A model generated the notes under the pieces. It was not told the origin of the DNA and ran no database searches. It was given only the letters and a program-made list of their open reading frames with translations. A stretch of 64,000 bases of DNA from CAIQQQ01 sp040399685 (lineage in GTDB: Bacteria > Pseudomonadota > Alphaproteobacteria > Acetobacterales > Acetobacteraceae), in assembly GCA_040399685.1 (NCBI GenBank), contig JBBART010000003.1:124001-188000 (forward strand), in the 5' to 3' direction. Position 1 is the stretch's first letter, and every line of letters starts with the position of its first letter. This document shows, one piece after another, positions 56,669-64,000 of the stretch. A program made the translations under genes and the position numbers.

Positions 56669-57967
56669 ATGCCCGACCTGATCGCACTCGACCCCGGCGC
56701 CCGTCGCGCCATCGAAGACGCTGCCGCCTCGCTGGCCAGCGAAACCGAAACGCTGCTGGCGCGCATGGTGCGGCACAAGAGCACGCTGGGGCACGAGCAA
56801 TCCTGTCTGTCCGACATGGAGGCAATCTATCGCGAACTCGGCCACACCCCGTTTCGGGTGCCGGTCGATGTGAAGGCGCTGGCGGATCACCCGGGCTTTT
56901 CGCCGCCGTTGATCGACTATGCGGGGCGGGACCCGGTGGCCGCCATCCATACGCCGCGCACGAAAATCGGCCGCAGTCTGATGCTGCAAGGCCATATCGA
57001 CGTGGTGCCGGAAGGAGCCGAGGAACTCTGGACCACGCCGCCGTTCGAGCCATCCATTCGCGATGGCCGCATGTATGGCCGTGGCGCCGCCGACATGAAG
57101 GCAGGCGTCGCCGCGAGCCTGATGGCGCTGAAGGCGCTGAAGCTGGCCGGCTTCCAGCCTGCCGCCGAACTCCAGATCGCCGCCGTCATCGAGGAGGAAT
57201 GCACCGGCAACGGGGCGCTCGCGGTCATGCAGGCGCTGCCCAAGCCTGATGCCTGCCTCATTCCAGAACCAGGCCCCGGCTATCCTGCGCTGTATGTGGC
57301 CGAAGTCGGTGTGGTGTGGGCGTGGGTGACGGTGATTGGAAAGCCTGTGCATGTGCGCGAGATGCACAGCGGCATCAACGCCATTGAGGCCGCCATGAGC
57401 ATCGCCGGGCGCTTCAAGGCGTATGAGCAGGAGATGAACCGCGGCGAGCATCGTCACCCGGCCTTCGCCGCCGACAATCATCCGATCAACATCAATCTCG
57501 GCAACATCGAAGGCGGCGAGTGGAACAGCTCGGTGCCGACGCGGGCCAAGATCGGCCTGCGGGTAGGCGTTATGCCCGGCCGCTCATGCCGCAGCGTGGC
57601 TGCCGATATCGAGCGCATCGTGGCCCAGGCGGCTGCCGAATTGCGCCTGCCGGAGGGCCATGCCCGCGTCACGTTCCAGGGCTTCATGGCCGATGGCTGC
57701 ACGTTCCCGGCCGAACAGGCCATCAGCCGCGCTGCATCTGCCTGCCACCAGGCGGTGTTCGGCGATGAATTGCGCCATTATGCAGCGTCTGGCCTGACGG
57801 ACGCGCGGTTCTACACGCTCTATCAGGGCACCCAGGCCACCTGCTACGGCCCGGATTGCGACAATATCCACGGGATCGATGAGAGCGTGGGTCTTGCCTC
57901 GCTGCATGGTGTGACCCGCGCATTGGCGTTGCTTGTAGCAGGGTGGTGCGGGGTGGAGCGGATTTAG
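56669..57967 (+). CDS. M20 family peptidase / ArgE-DapE-like deacylase
   Basis: Zinc-dependent amidohydrolase of 432 residues. Metal-binding motifs are LMLQGHIDVVPEG (His and Asp), MYGRGAADMKAGVA (Asp), VIEEECTGNGAL (Glu base and ligand) and late DNIHGIDESV (His). An insert dimerisation domain covers about 205-320. It is in the acetylornithine deacetylase / succinyl-diaminopimelate desuccinylase group but the true substrate is not evident. The ATG lies 1 nt after the parC stop. A composite repeat follows 4 nt after its stop. Confidence 0.87.
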   Translation: MPDLIALDPGARRAIEDAAASLASETETLLARMVRHKSTLGHEQSCLSDMEAIYRELGHTPFRVPVDVKALADHPGFSPPLIDYAGRDPVAAIHTPRTKIGRSLMLQGHIDVVPEGAEELWTTPPFEPSIRDGRMYGRGAADMKAGVAASLMALKALKLAGFQPAAELQIAAVIEEECTGNGALAVMQALPKPDACLIPEPGPGYPALYVAEVGVVWAWVTVIGKPVHVREMHSGINAIEAAMSIAGRFKAYEQEMNRGEHRHPAFAADNHPININLGNIEGGEWNSSVPTRAKIGLRVGVMPGRSCRSVAADIERIVAQAAAELRLPEGHARVTFQGFMADGCTFPAEQAISRAASACHQAVFGDELRHYAASGLTDARFYTLYQGTQATCYGPDCDNIHGIDESVGLASLHGVTRALALLVAGWCGVERI

Positions 57968-57970
57968 AGG

Positions 57971-58098
57971 GAAGGTCTTCTTTTTCTGAAGAAAAAGAAG
58001 CAAAAATACTTTCAACCATTTTGATGTGTGGCGCGGCAGATGCAACGCCACACGTCAAAACGAATGAAATTTTTTGGTTCTTTTTTCTAAAAAAGAAC
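57971..58098 (+). repeat. Composite AT-rich palindromic element, copy F
   Basis: Starts 4 nt after the M20 peptidase stop in the same orientation. It is the clearest copy: left hairpin CTTCTTTTTCT-GA-AGAAAAAGAAG, a central stem TTTTGATGTGTGGCG / CGCCACACGTCAAAA (15 bp, one G-T pair) around a loop with CGGCAGATGC, then an arm running into TTTTTT and the right hairpin GGTTCTTTTTT / AAAAAAGAAC. It lies between convergent genes. Confidence 0.85.
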
Positions 58099-58112
58099 TT
58101 CTTCCGCTTTGC

Positions 58113-58877
58113 CTACCCAACCGTCAGCGAATCATGACCCGTCGGTTGCATCTCTGCCAACGACGACCGCCGCCACTTGCCGCCAACCAGAATTTCATTC
58201 GGCTGAAAGCGGATCTTGTAGGCCATCTTGCGGCTCTCCTGCACCCAATAGCCGAGATAGACATGCGCCAGCCCCATCGTGCGGGCGCGTTCAATCAGCC
58301 ACAGTATGGTGTAGGTGCCGACCGAGCGGCGCTCCAGTTCCGGCTTGAAATACGAATAGACCGCCGACAGCCCATCCCCCAGCCGGTCCGTCAGGCAGGC
58401 GCCTGCCAGGGCGCCCTCGGCATCGCGGAACTCGACCATGAACGTCTCGATGGACGTGTCTTCCACCATGGCGCGGTAGTCATAGAAGCTCATCGTGGCC
58501 ATATCGCCGTCACTGTGCCGGGCGGTTTGGTAGCGTTGGAACAGCTGGTATTGCTCGGCGGTGGCGCGGGCTGGCATGTCGGTGCCGGTCAGGTCTGCAT
58601 TCGCCTTCAGAACGCGGCGCAACGAGCGGTCGACGGAGAAATCCGCCACCGGAATGCGGATCGGCACGCAGGCGTTGCAGCCGGGGCAGACCGGGGCGTA
58701 GGCAATGTTGTGACTGCGCCGAAACCCGGCACGGGACAGCCGGTCGTGCAACATCTCGGCATCCGGCCCGGTGATTTCCGTCACGACCTTTCGTTCTGTC
58801 CGGCCCGGTAGATACGGGCAGGGCAGGGGCGCTGTGGTGTAGAAAAACTGCGGGCGGCGCGGCGGCTTGTAACTCAT
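58113..58877 (-). CDS. bpt: Aspartate/glutamate leucyltransferase (Bpt)
   Basis: N-end-rule aminoacyl-tRNA-protein transferase that adds leucine to N-terminal Asp or Glu and so targets proteins to ClpAP, 254 residues. It contains PCPYLPGRTERKVVTEI, the cysteine cluster YAPVCPGCNACVPIRIPVADF, and the transferase core MVEFRDAEGALAGACLTDRLGDGLSAVYSYFKPELERRSVGTYTILWLIERAR and YLGYWVQESRKMAYK. It overlaps the upstream RDD gene by 4 nt. Confidence 0.95.
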   Translation of the reverse strand: MSYKPPRRPQFFYTTAPLPCPYLPGRTERKVVTEITGPDAEMLHDRLSRAGFRRSHNIAYAPVCPGCNACVPIRIPVADFSVDRSLRRVLKANADLTGTDMPARATAEQYQLFQRYQTARHSDGDMATMSFYDYRAMVEDTSIETFMVEFRDAEGALAGACLTDRLGDGLSAVYSYFKPELERRSVGTYTILWLIERARTMGLAHVYLGYWVQESRKMAYKIRFQPNEILVGGKWRRSSLAEMQPTGHDSLTVG

Positions 58878-59428
58878 GCGTAAGGCCGGCCTCCGCCAAT
58901 ATTATTGGGACCACCCATGTTCCAGCCCTGAACCCCCGGGGTCAACAGGTTCGACAGGGCCCGCCTGCGCACAACAACGAGACCAGCCAGCATATCGTGG
59001 ATGGTGCGGTGCCGCCGGGTCACCACCGCGACCGCCGTCCAGATCACGCCCAGGGCCATTGTGATGCAATATCCAACGATATAGATGAGCGCCTGCAATG
59101 GTGTCGGCGGGCCGAAATCGGCATCACGCACCACAATCAGTCCCATGGCCGCCTGACCGGGCGAGGCCTGCATTGTGCTGACCAGGAACAACCAGCCATA
59201 AAAGGCCGGCAGGATCGCCAGCAGCGCGAACAACGGCGCGCCAATGCCGAAGGTGAGGATGGTGAAGGCGGCCATGATCACCCAGATGACGGCGGCGATC
59301 GCGCTGATCAGGACCGCGTCAATACACCAGGCCAGCATTCGCCGGGTCAGCAGGCCCTGGGTCAGCTGGTCGTCGCGCATCATGGCAGCGTCTGGCGAGA
59401 AATACGGATTTTCGTTCGCTGAGATCAT
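58874..59428 (-). CDS. RDD family membrane protein
   Basis: A 184-residue integral membrane protein. It has the RDD-type opening QGLLTRRMLAWCIDAVLISAIAAVIWVIMAAF, further hydrophobic segments at ILTFGIGAPLFALLAILPAFYGWLFLV and LIYIVGYCITMALGVIWTAVAVV, and the ending RTIHDMLAGLVVVRR. The start at 59428 follows GGAGAAGC. Function is unknown, though RDD proteins often act in sodium/proton exchange or membrane regulation. Coupled to bpt by a 4-nt overlap, an arrangement typical of alphaproteobacteria. Confidence 0.88.
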   Translation of the reverse strand: MISANENPYFSPDAAMMRDDQLTQGLLTRRMLAWCIDAVLISAIAAVIWVIMAAFTILTFGIGAPLFALLAILPAFYGWLFLVSTMQASPGQAAMGLIVVRDADFGPPTPLQALIYIVGYCITMALGVIWTAVAVVTRRHRTIHDMLAGLVVVRRRALSNLLTPGVQGWNMGGPNNIGGGRPYA

Positions 59429-59592
59429 GGGAGCTTCTCCGGGCGGCCACCTGACGCGGTGCGCCACACAGTTGATATAGTAATGCCGTGGGGCGGTTTC
59501 CCGAAAAAATATCGGCGGGTTAAAATTGCCGCCTGCTTGCCGCTCGGGGCCGGGCTGCTAGGGTTTCTCCTGTCTGGGAAGGAAACAAGAAG

Positions 59593-60021
59593 ATGACGCA
59601 AGGCAATGGCACCGCACGGCCCGAGTTCGAGGGAGACCTGTTCGAGAAGGGCATCGCCGTCCGGCGCGCCGTGGCTGGGGACGTTTATGTGGACGCCGCA
59701 TTGGCCAACGCCACGGATCTGACGGCCGATCTGCAGAAGCTCGTCACGGAGACGGCCTGGGCAATGGTCTGGAGCCGGCCTGGGCTGGATCGCAAATACC
59801 GTTCGATGATCACGGTTGCCATGCTGGCGGCGATGGATCGGTCGCACGAACTGAAAACCCATCTGCGCGGTGCGCTGAACAACGGTGTGACTCGCGATGA
59901 GGTGAAGGAGATTTTGCTCCAGGCCTGTATCTATGCTGGCTTCCCGGCGGGGCTTGAGGGGTTTCGGGTGGCGGGCGAGTTGTTCCGCGAGATCGACGAA
60001 GCGGCGATTCGTTCCGCTTAA
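59593..60021 (+). CDS. Carboxymuconolactone decarboxylase family protein
   Basis: A 142-residue protein of the CMD/AhpD-like family. FEGDLFEKGIAVRRAVAGDVYVDAALANATDLTADLQKLVTETAWAMVWSRPGLDRKYRSMITVAMLAAMDRSHELKTHLRGALNNGVTRDEVKEILLQACIYAGFPAG matches the 4-carboxymuconolactone decarboxylase fold, with the conserved RSMITVAML, the HELKTHLRGALNNGVTRDE segment and GFPAG. It lacks the CxxC of AhpD. It acts alone here; no protocatechuate genes are near. It is followed by a strong terminator. Confidence 0.9.
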   Translation: MTQGNGTARPEFEGDLFEKGIAVRRAVAGDVYVDAALANATDLTADLQKLVTETAWAMVWSRPGLDRKYRSMITVAMLAAMDRSHELKTHLRGALNNGVTRDEVKEILLQACIYAGFPAGLEGFRVAGELFREIDEAAIRSA

Positions 60022-60024
60022 GCT

Positions 60025-60059
60025 TGCTGTTCGGCGCCCAGCGTGGGCGCCGAACAGCA
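60025..60059 (+). terminator. Terminator after the CMD-family gene
   Basis: TGCTGTTCGGCGCCC and GGGCGCCGAACAGCA form a perfect 15-bp stem with a 5-nt loop, 3 nt after the stop codon, followed by TTTA. The stem is very stable; the T-run is short. Confidence 0.85.
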
Positions 60060-60399
60060 TTTATGAGTGGTTAACGGCGAAGTCGTGCGGCAGCCAAACC
60101 GCATCGGGTGTGCGCTCCCTGCCGTTGGTGAAGTCGGCAACAGGCGCAGAGCGTTCGTATGGCAAGAAACTGAAAACAAACAATTTTTATCAGATGACGC
60201 TGTCTGGCGTGGCTGGCGAGGCGGGTTTGCACGGCGGCATCAGGCTGCCTGCCTGTCGGCTTTTGGAGCGCTTTTGCCTCCTGGCGATGCAGTTTGTATG
60301 TTTTCGTAAGAAATTTCTGAGGTGCAATACTTCACAAACCGTTAATGGCGGGTTATTGATCGATTCAAGTTCAACATAACGTTTGGTGGAGAGACTTTA
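60060..60399. other. 340-bp region without a clear gene upstream of a PEP-CTERM gene
   Basis: No reading frame here resembles a protein family. It is lower in GC after about 60160 and should contain the promoter of the PEP-CTERM gene at 60400, which has a GGAGAG ribosome-binding site. I found no clear operator or hairpin. Confidence 0.5.
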
Positions 60400-60972
60400 A
60401 TGAACGCTATCTCGAAGATCATGGGCGGCGCCGCTTTGCTCGCCACCGTCGCTTTCGCCGTGCCGGCCCAGGCGACACCGACTCCCGTTGGCACGTCGTT
60501 CCAGACCAGCTGGACGGTGTTCGGCTTGGCAACCCCAACCCCGGCTGGTTCGCTGTCGTCGGCGACCACGGTGACGCCGTTGAGCGCGACCATCAGCAAC
60601 ATCACCTCAGCCTTTGGCGGCTTTGCGGGTGTGAACGGCCAAGCGATCACGTTCAACCCATCCGCGCTGAGCAGCGTTGCCTATGTTCCGCTGGTCATGA
60701 CGTGGGGCACCTACACGTTCACCTCGTTGCAGGACTCGATCACGGTCGGCCTCGGTTCGGTTGGCCATCTCTTCCAGGGGACTTTCACCGACTCGTCGAA
60801 CGTCCTGGCCACCCAGACGGCCGACTTCTCGATCTCGTTCTCGCAGTCGGCCCAGACCGTTACGTATTCTGGCACGTTCGACACCCCCAACGCGGTGCCT
60901 GAGCCGATCTCGATGATGCTGCTCGGCACCGGCCTGCTGGGCCTGGTTGCGGCGCGTCGTCGCAGCATCTGA
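60400..60972 (+). CDS. PEP-CTERM sorting domain protein
   Basis: A 190-residue exported protein: signal peptide MNAISKIMGGAALLATVAFAVPAQA, a beta-rich Ser/Thr body, then the sorting signal NAVPEPISMMLLGTGLLGLVAARRR. The signal shows the PEP motif, hydrophobic helix and basic end needed by exosortase. No exosortase or polysaccharide locus is visible in the window. It has its own well-formed terminator, so it is monocistronic and could be highly expressed. Confidence 0.9.
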   Translation: MNAISKIMGGAALLATVAFAVPAQATPTPVGTSFQTSWTVFGLATPTPAGSLSSATTVTPLSATISNITSAFGGFAGVNGQAITFNPSALSSVAYVPLVMTWGTYTFTSLQDSITVGLGSVGHLFQGTFTDSSNVLATQTADFSISFSQSAQTVTYSGTFDTPNAVPEPISMMLLGTGLLGLVAARRRSI

Positions 60973-61008
60973 GTTAAATCGCCCCGGGGCTCCTGGGCGG
61001 TGGACTTA

Positions 61009-61042
61009 AAAAAGGGCCGCATCGAAAGATGAGGCCCTTTTT
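61009..61042 (+). terminator. Rho-independent terminator after the PEP-CTERM gene
   Basis: AAAAAGGGCC-G-CATC and GATG-A-GGCCCTTTTT form a stem with a GAAA tetraloop and one G-A mismatch, ending in five T. This is a classic intrinsic terminator that works in both directions. Confidence 0.92.
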
Positions 61043-61106
61043 GTTTGTCTCGCCTCACGTTCGCGCCTTGGGCTGGCAGAACTGGCCACCCCAAGACGTA
61101 CCCCGA

Positions 61107-62630
61107 TCAGGCGTAGTTCATCATGATGGTCTTCTTGTGGGTGAAGTGTTCCAGCATGCTCTCAAGGCTGGCTTCCTTGCCGAGCCCGGAGCTTTTCACC
61201 CCGCCATAGGACAGGTTGGCCTGCACCACGAGGTTCTGGTTGATCTGCACCAGCCCCGCCTCCAGCCGATGCGCGAAGGCCAGGCCGATCTTGAGGTTGT
61301 TGGTCCAGACGCTGGCGGCCAGCCCGTATTCGCTGTCATTGGCCGCGGCCAGCACGGCCTCGGCGTCATCGAACGGGAAGATGCAGGTCACCGGGCCGAA
61401 GATCTCTTCGGTCACCAGGCGGCTGTTGGCCGGCAGGTTGGTGAAGATATGCGGCTGGATGAACTTGCCCTTCGACAGCGCGGGGTCCTTCGGCATCGTC
61501 GAACAGGCGCGGCCGGTGGCGCCCGGCGTGGCGAGGCCTTCGGCGATGAAGGTCTTTACCCGGTCCATCTGGTCGTCGCTGATGATGGTGCCGATATCGG
61601 TGGCCTCATCCAGCGGATCGCCCATCACCATCGCATCGACGCGGGTGGCCATGGCGGCGACGAAACGATCATAGATCGGCCGTTCCACATAGATGCGGCT
61701 GGCGGCGGTGCAGCTTTGGCCCTGACGGGTGAAGCGCATGGAGGTCAGCGCACCGGTGACGGTTTTTTCAAAGTCGCAATCGGCGAAGATAATCATCGGC
61801 GACTTGCCGCCAAGTTCCAGCGTCACTGGGATCAGCTTCTCGGCGGCGGCCTTGGCCACAATCCGGCCCACGGGCACGGAGCCGGTGAACGTCACCTTCT
61901 TCACGTCCGGATGCGCAACCAGGGGGCCGCCGCATTCCGGGCCGAAGCCGGACAGCATGTTGAAGCAGCCCGGCGGCAGCACGCGGTTCATCAGTTCGCA
62001 GATGCGCAGCACCGCCAGCGGCGCTTCCTCGGCCGATTTCACCACAACCGTGTTGCCGGCCACGAGGGCAGGGGCGATCTTGAGGCTCATCAGCAGCAGC
62101 GGCACGTTCCACGGAATGATGGCGCCCACCACGCCGAGCGGCTCGCGCACCGTCACCGACAGCACGTCCGGTGCGAACGGCACCGATTCGCCTTTGATCT
62201 CGCCGCCCAGGCCGCCGAAGAATTCCAGCACGTCGGCCACGGTGTTGGCCTCCACGCGGCTTTCGGTGCGCAGTGCCTTGCCGGTTTCCAGCGCGATCAG
62301 GCGGGCGATTTCTTCCACATGCGCCTTGATCAGCGCCGAACACTGCGCCACCAGCGCACCGCGCTTGCGGGCGGGCATGCGCGCCCAAAGCTTCTGCGCC
62401 CGTGCCGATGAGGCAACGGCGGCGTCCACGTCAGCCGAATCGCCGTCGGCGGCGCGGGCCACTTCCTGGCCGGTGGCCGGATTGACGACGGCAAAGGTCT
62501 TGCCGGAGATGGCCGGAACAAGACGACCGTCGATGAGATGATGACCGGACAATGCGCGCGCGAGGGCGCGTTCGTCCAAGGTGGGTTCCTGCGGCGTTGG
62601 GGACGCGACGGTGGGATGCGTATCGGGCAT
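61107..62630 (-). CDS. NAD(P)-dependent aldehyde dehydrogenase
   Basis: A 507-residue aldehyde dehydrogenase oxidising an aldehyde to an acid in the cytoplasm. PWNVPLLLMSLKIAPALVAGNTVVVKSAEEAPL is the cofactor region, TFTGSVPVGR the Rossmann motif, VTLELGGKSPMIIFADCD carries the general-base glutamate and RQGQSCTAASRIYV the catalytic cysteine. Substrate is not evident; the betaine/vanillin aldehyde group is plausible. It is divergent from the CoA-transferase gene with an 87-bp gap. Confidence 0.92.
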   Translation of the reverse strand: MPDTHPTVASPTPQEPTLDERALARALSGHHLIDGRLVPAISGKTFAVVNPATGQEVARAADGDSADVDAAVASSARAQKLWARMPARKRGALVAQCSALIKAHVEEIARLIALETGKALRTESRVEANTVADVLEFFGGLGGEIKGESVPFAPDVLSVTVREPLGVVGAIIPWNVPLLLMSLKIAPALVAGNTVVVKSAEEAPLAVLRICELMNRVLPPGCFNMLSGFGPECGGPLVAHPDVKKVTFTGSVPVGRIVAKAAAEKLIPVTLELGGKSPMIIFADCDFEKTVTGALTSMRFTRQGQSCTAASRIYVERPIYDRFVAAMATRVDAMVMGDPLDEATDIGTIISDDQMDRVKTFIAEGLATPGATGRACSTMPKDPALSKGKFIQPHIFTNLPANSRLVTEEIFGPVTCIFPFDDAEAVLAAANDSEYGLAASVWTNNLKIGLAFAHRLEAGLVQINQNLVVQANLSYGGVKSSGLGKEASLESMLEHFTHKKTIMMNYA

Positions 62631-62717
62631 GGGCTTGTTCCTCCTTGGCTGCCAGTCTTATAGACGACGTTATAGACCAATCTGCGCGCACCCCCAACCA
62701 GACGGATCGATCGATAA

Positions 62718-63935
62718 ATGAACGCTGCCACCCCCTCCGGCCCGCTCGTTGGCCTGCGCGTGCTCGACCTCACCCGTGTTCTGGCGGGCCCGACCTGCAC
62801 ACAAATGCTGGGCGATCTGGGGGCGGAGATCATCAAGATCGAAAAACCTGGCGCCGGCGACGACACGCGCGGATTCGCACCGCCTTTCATGCCGGGCACG
62901 CGGGAGAGCGCCTATTTCGTAGGGGTCAATCGCAACAAGCGCTCGGTGACGGTGGATATCGCCAAGCCCGAGGGCCAGGCGCTGGTCCGCAAGCTGCTCG
63001 CCGACTGCGACATCCTGGCCGAGAATTTCAAGGTGGGCGCCCTGGCCAAATACGGCCTGGGGTATGAGGATATCCACCGTGATTTCCCCAACATCATCTA
63101 TTGCTCCATCACCGGATTCGGCCAAACCGGCCCATATGCGCCGCGCCCCGGCTATGACAGCCTGATCCAGGCGATGGGTGGCGTGATGAGCCTGACCGGC
63201 GAGCCCGACGGCCTGCCGCAGAAGGTGGGCGTGCCGGTGGCCGATCTGTTTGCAGGTCTTTATGGCTGCATCGGCATTCTGGCCGCCCTGCGTCACCGCG
63301 AGAAAACCGGCCAGGGCCAGCAGGTGGATATCGGCATGCTGGACACGCATGTGGCGTGGCTGGCCAACCAGGGCATGAACTATCTGGCGACCGGCGAGAA
63401 CCCGCCGCGCCTGGGCAACCAGCACCCCAACATTGTGCCCTATCAGGTGTTCCCGACGTCTGACGGCTATCTGGTGCTGTCGGTCGGCAACGACCCCACC
63501 TTCGCCCGCTTCTGTCAGAACACCGGCCTGGATCATCTGCTGGTTGACGAGCGCTTCGGAACCAACGCTGCCCGTGTCGCCAACCGTCAATTGGTCACGG
63601 ACACGCTGACGCCGGTGATGCGCGCCAAAACCACTACCGAATGGGTGGACAAGCTGGAGGCGCTGAAAATCGGCTGCGGGCCGATCAACACCCTCGAACA
63701 GGTGTTCGCCGACCCGCATGTGCAGGCACGCGGCGTGGTGGTGAACATGCCGCACGCCCAGGCGCCGAGCGGGACCGTGCAGGTGATCGCCAATCCGGTG
63801 CGGCTGTCCGAAACGCCGGCCGATTATCGCATCACCGCGCCGATGCTGGGCGAGCATACCGATGAGGTGCTGCGCGATCTGCTGGGGCTGGATGCGGGCG
63901 AGATCGCCGGGTTGCGCGAACGCGGCGTGGTGTAG
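62718..63935 (+). CDS. Class III CoA-transferase (CaiB/BaiF family)
   Basis: A 405-residue transferase of the formyl-CoA transferase / CaiB fold. It opens LVGLRVLDLTRVLAGPTCTQMLGDLGAEIIKIEKPGAGDDTR; CSITGFGQTGPYAPRPGYDSLIQAMGG and VPVADLFAG with the catalytic aspartate are characteristic. It may move CoA between organic acids. The neighbouring divergent aldehyde dehydrogenase suggests a degradation route, but no specific pathway can be named. Its TAG stop lies inside the terminal palindrome. Confidence 0.9.
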   Translation: MNAATPSGPLVGLRVLDLTRVLAGPTCTQMLGDLGAEIIKIEKPGAGDDTRGFAPPFMPGTRESAYFVGVNRNKRSVTVDIAKPEGQALVRKLLADCDILAENFKVGALAKYGLGYEDIHRDFPNIIYCSITGFGQTGPYAPRPGYDSLIQAMGGVMSLTGEPDGLPQKVGVPVADLFAGLYGCIGILAALRHREKTGQGQQVDIGMLDTHVAWLANQGMNYLATGENPPRLGNQHPNIVPYQVFPTSDGYLVLSVGNDPTFARFCQNTGLDHLLVDERFGTNAARVANRQLVTDTLTPVMRAKTTTEWVDKLEALKIGCGPINTLEQVFADPHVQARGVVVNMPHAQAPSGTVQVIANPVRLSETPADYRITAPMLGEHTDEVLRDLLGLDAGEIAGLRERGVV

Positions 63936-63990
63936 GTCGGGCACCGCCCGACATAGGTACCGATAAAAGGTCGGGCGGTGCCCGACCTAC
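63932..63990. repeat. REP-like palindrome after the CoA-transferase gene
   Basis: GTAGGTCGGGCACCGCCCGAC (63932-63952, 21 nt) and its perfect complement (63970-63990) flank a 17-nt loop. The TAG in the first arm is the stop codon of the CoA-transferase. The outer ten bases are identical to those of the 24511-24590 palindrome, so both belong to one dispersed family. Confidence 0.9.
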
Positions 63991-64000
63991 TTCTTCAGGA

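Noticed and set aside
11384..58098. CRISPR array or insertion sequence made of the repeated AT-rich elements
   Set aside because: The copies are single, far apart, lack regular spacers, carry no transposase and have no evident target-site duplications.
60067..60309. 80-codon open frame between the CMD-family and PEP-CTERM genes
   Set aside because: No ribosome-binding site, odd composition and no family resemblance; treated as intergenic.
1..64000. tRNA, rRNA or tmRNA genes
   Set aside because: No cloverleaf-like intergenic segment or rRNA sequence was found; intergenic gaps are short and mostly occupied by the palindromic elements.

Overview
The window is about 64 kb of GC-rich chromosomal DNA with the gene content and gene order of an alphaproteobacterium. 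It has UrtABCDE/urease genes, a pyruvate dehydrogenase with a lipoyl domain on E1-beta, bpt, rpoZ followed by a bifunctional Rsh, and lepB-rnc-era-recO. PEP-CTERM proteins, an alphaproteobacterial-type PDH cluster and a family of AT-rich structured intergenic repeats make a Rhodospirillales/Acetobacteraceae-like organism the best guess; this is inference from style, with no marker gene present. No rRNA, tRNA, CRISPR array, insertion sequence or prophage is visible.

Layout. 1-9480 (minus strand): nitrogen acquisition, a urea ABC transporter (urtABCDE), ureD, then ureA - small membrane ORF - ureB - ureC (cut by the window edge). A consensus sigma-54 promoter with a possible NtrC site precedes urtA. 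A frameshifted GAF-GGDEF gene sits on the opposite strand between ureD and ureA. 9481-20063: assorted metabolism and transport (beta-propeller protein, fatty-acid-hydroxylase-like membrane protein, peptide-binding protein, hydrolase, RraA-like protein, MATE and MFS transporters, ghrA, a PEP-CTERM protein). 20383-27621: the 2-oxoacid dehydrogenase block pdhA-pdhB-pdhC-GNAT-lpdA-lipA-ratA, which makes the complex, the lipoyl cofactor it needs, and a Coq10-like protein. 27700-32762: threonine aldolase, a secreted EF-hand protein, and a TetR regulator divergent from an EmrAB-type efflux pump with a palindromic operator between them. 33019-36967 (minus): a curli locus (csgF, csgG, a large curlin, two small curlin-like proteins and an unknown secreted protein). 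37156-41416 (minus): cinA, DUF2252, pgpA, slt. 41513-44998: dapA, smpB, a lipoprotein hydrolase, a molybdopterin-domain protein and a peroxidase. 45176-46451: family-5 uracil-DNA glycosylase and a NYN-domain protein. 46582-57967: a dense housekeeping run folK, rpoZ, rsh, acpS, lepB, rnc, era, nudix, yciA, recO, parC, M20 peptidase, mostly with 1-4 nt overlaps. 58113-63990: bpt-RDD, a carboxymuconolactone decarboxylase-like protein, a second PEP-CTERM protein, an aldehyde dehydrogenase and a class III CoA-transferase.

The most unusual structure is not a gene. Six intergenic copies of a roughly 110-130 bp composite palindromic element each lie just 3' of a gene, in the same orientation as that gene. 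Each has an AT-rich hairpin, a variable central region and a second AT-rich hairpin. In most copies the central region can fold into a stem that ends in a T-run. The stem sequences differ between copies while pairing is kept, and three copies share a GGYAGATG apical loop. This looks like a mobile or amplified terminator / 3'-UTR RNA element. Two longer REP-like palindromes (24511-24590 and 63932-63990) supply the TAG stop codon of the gene they follow.
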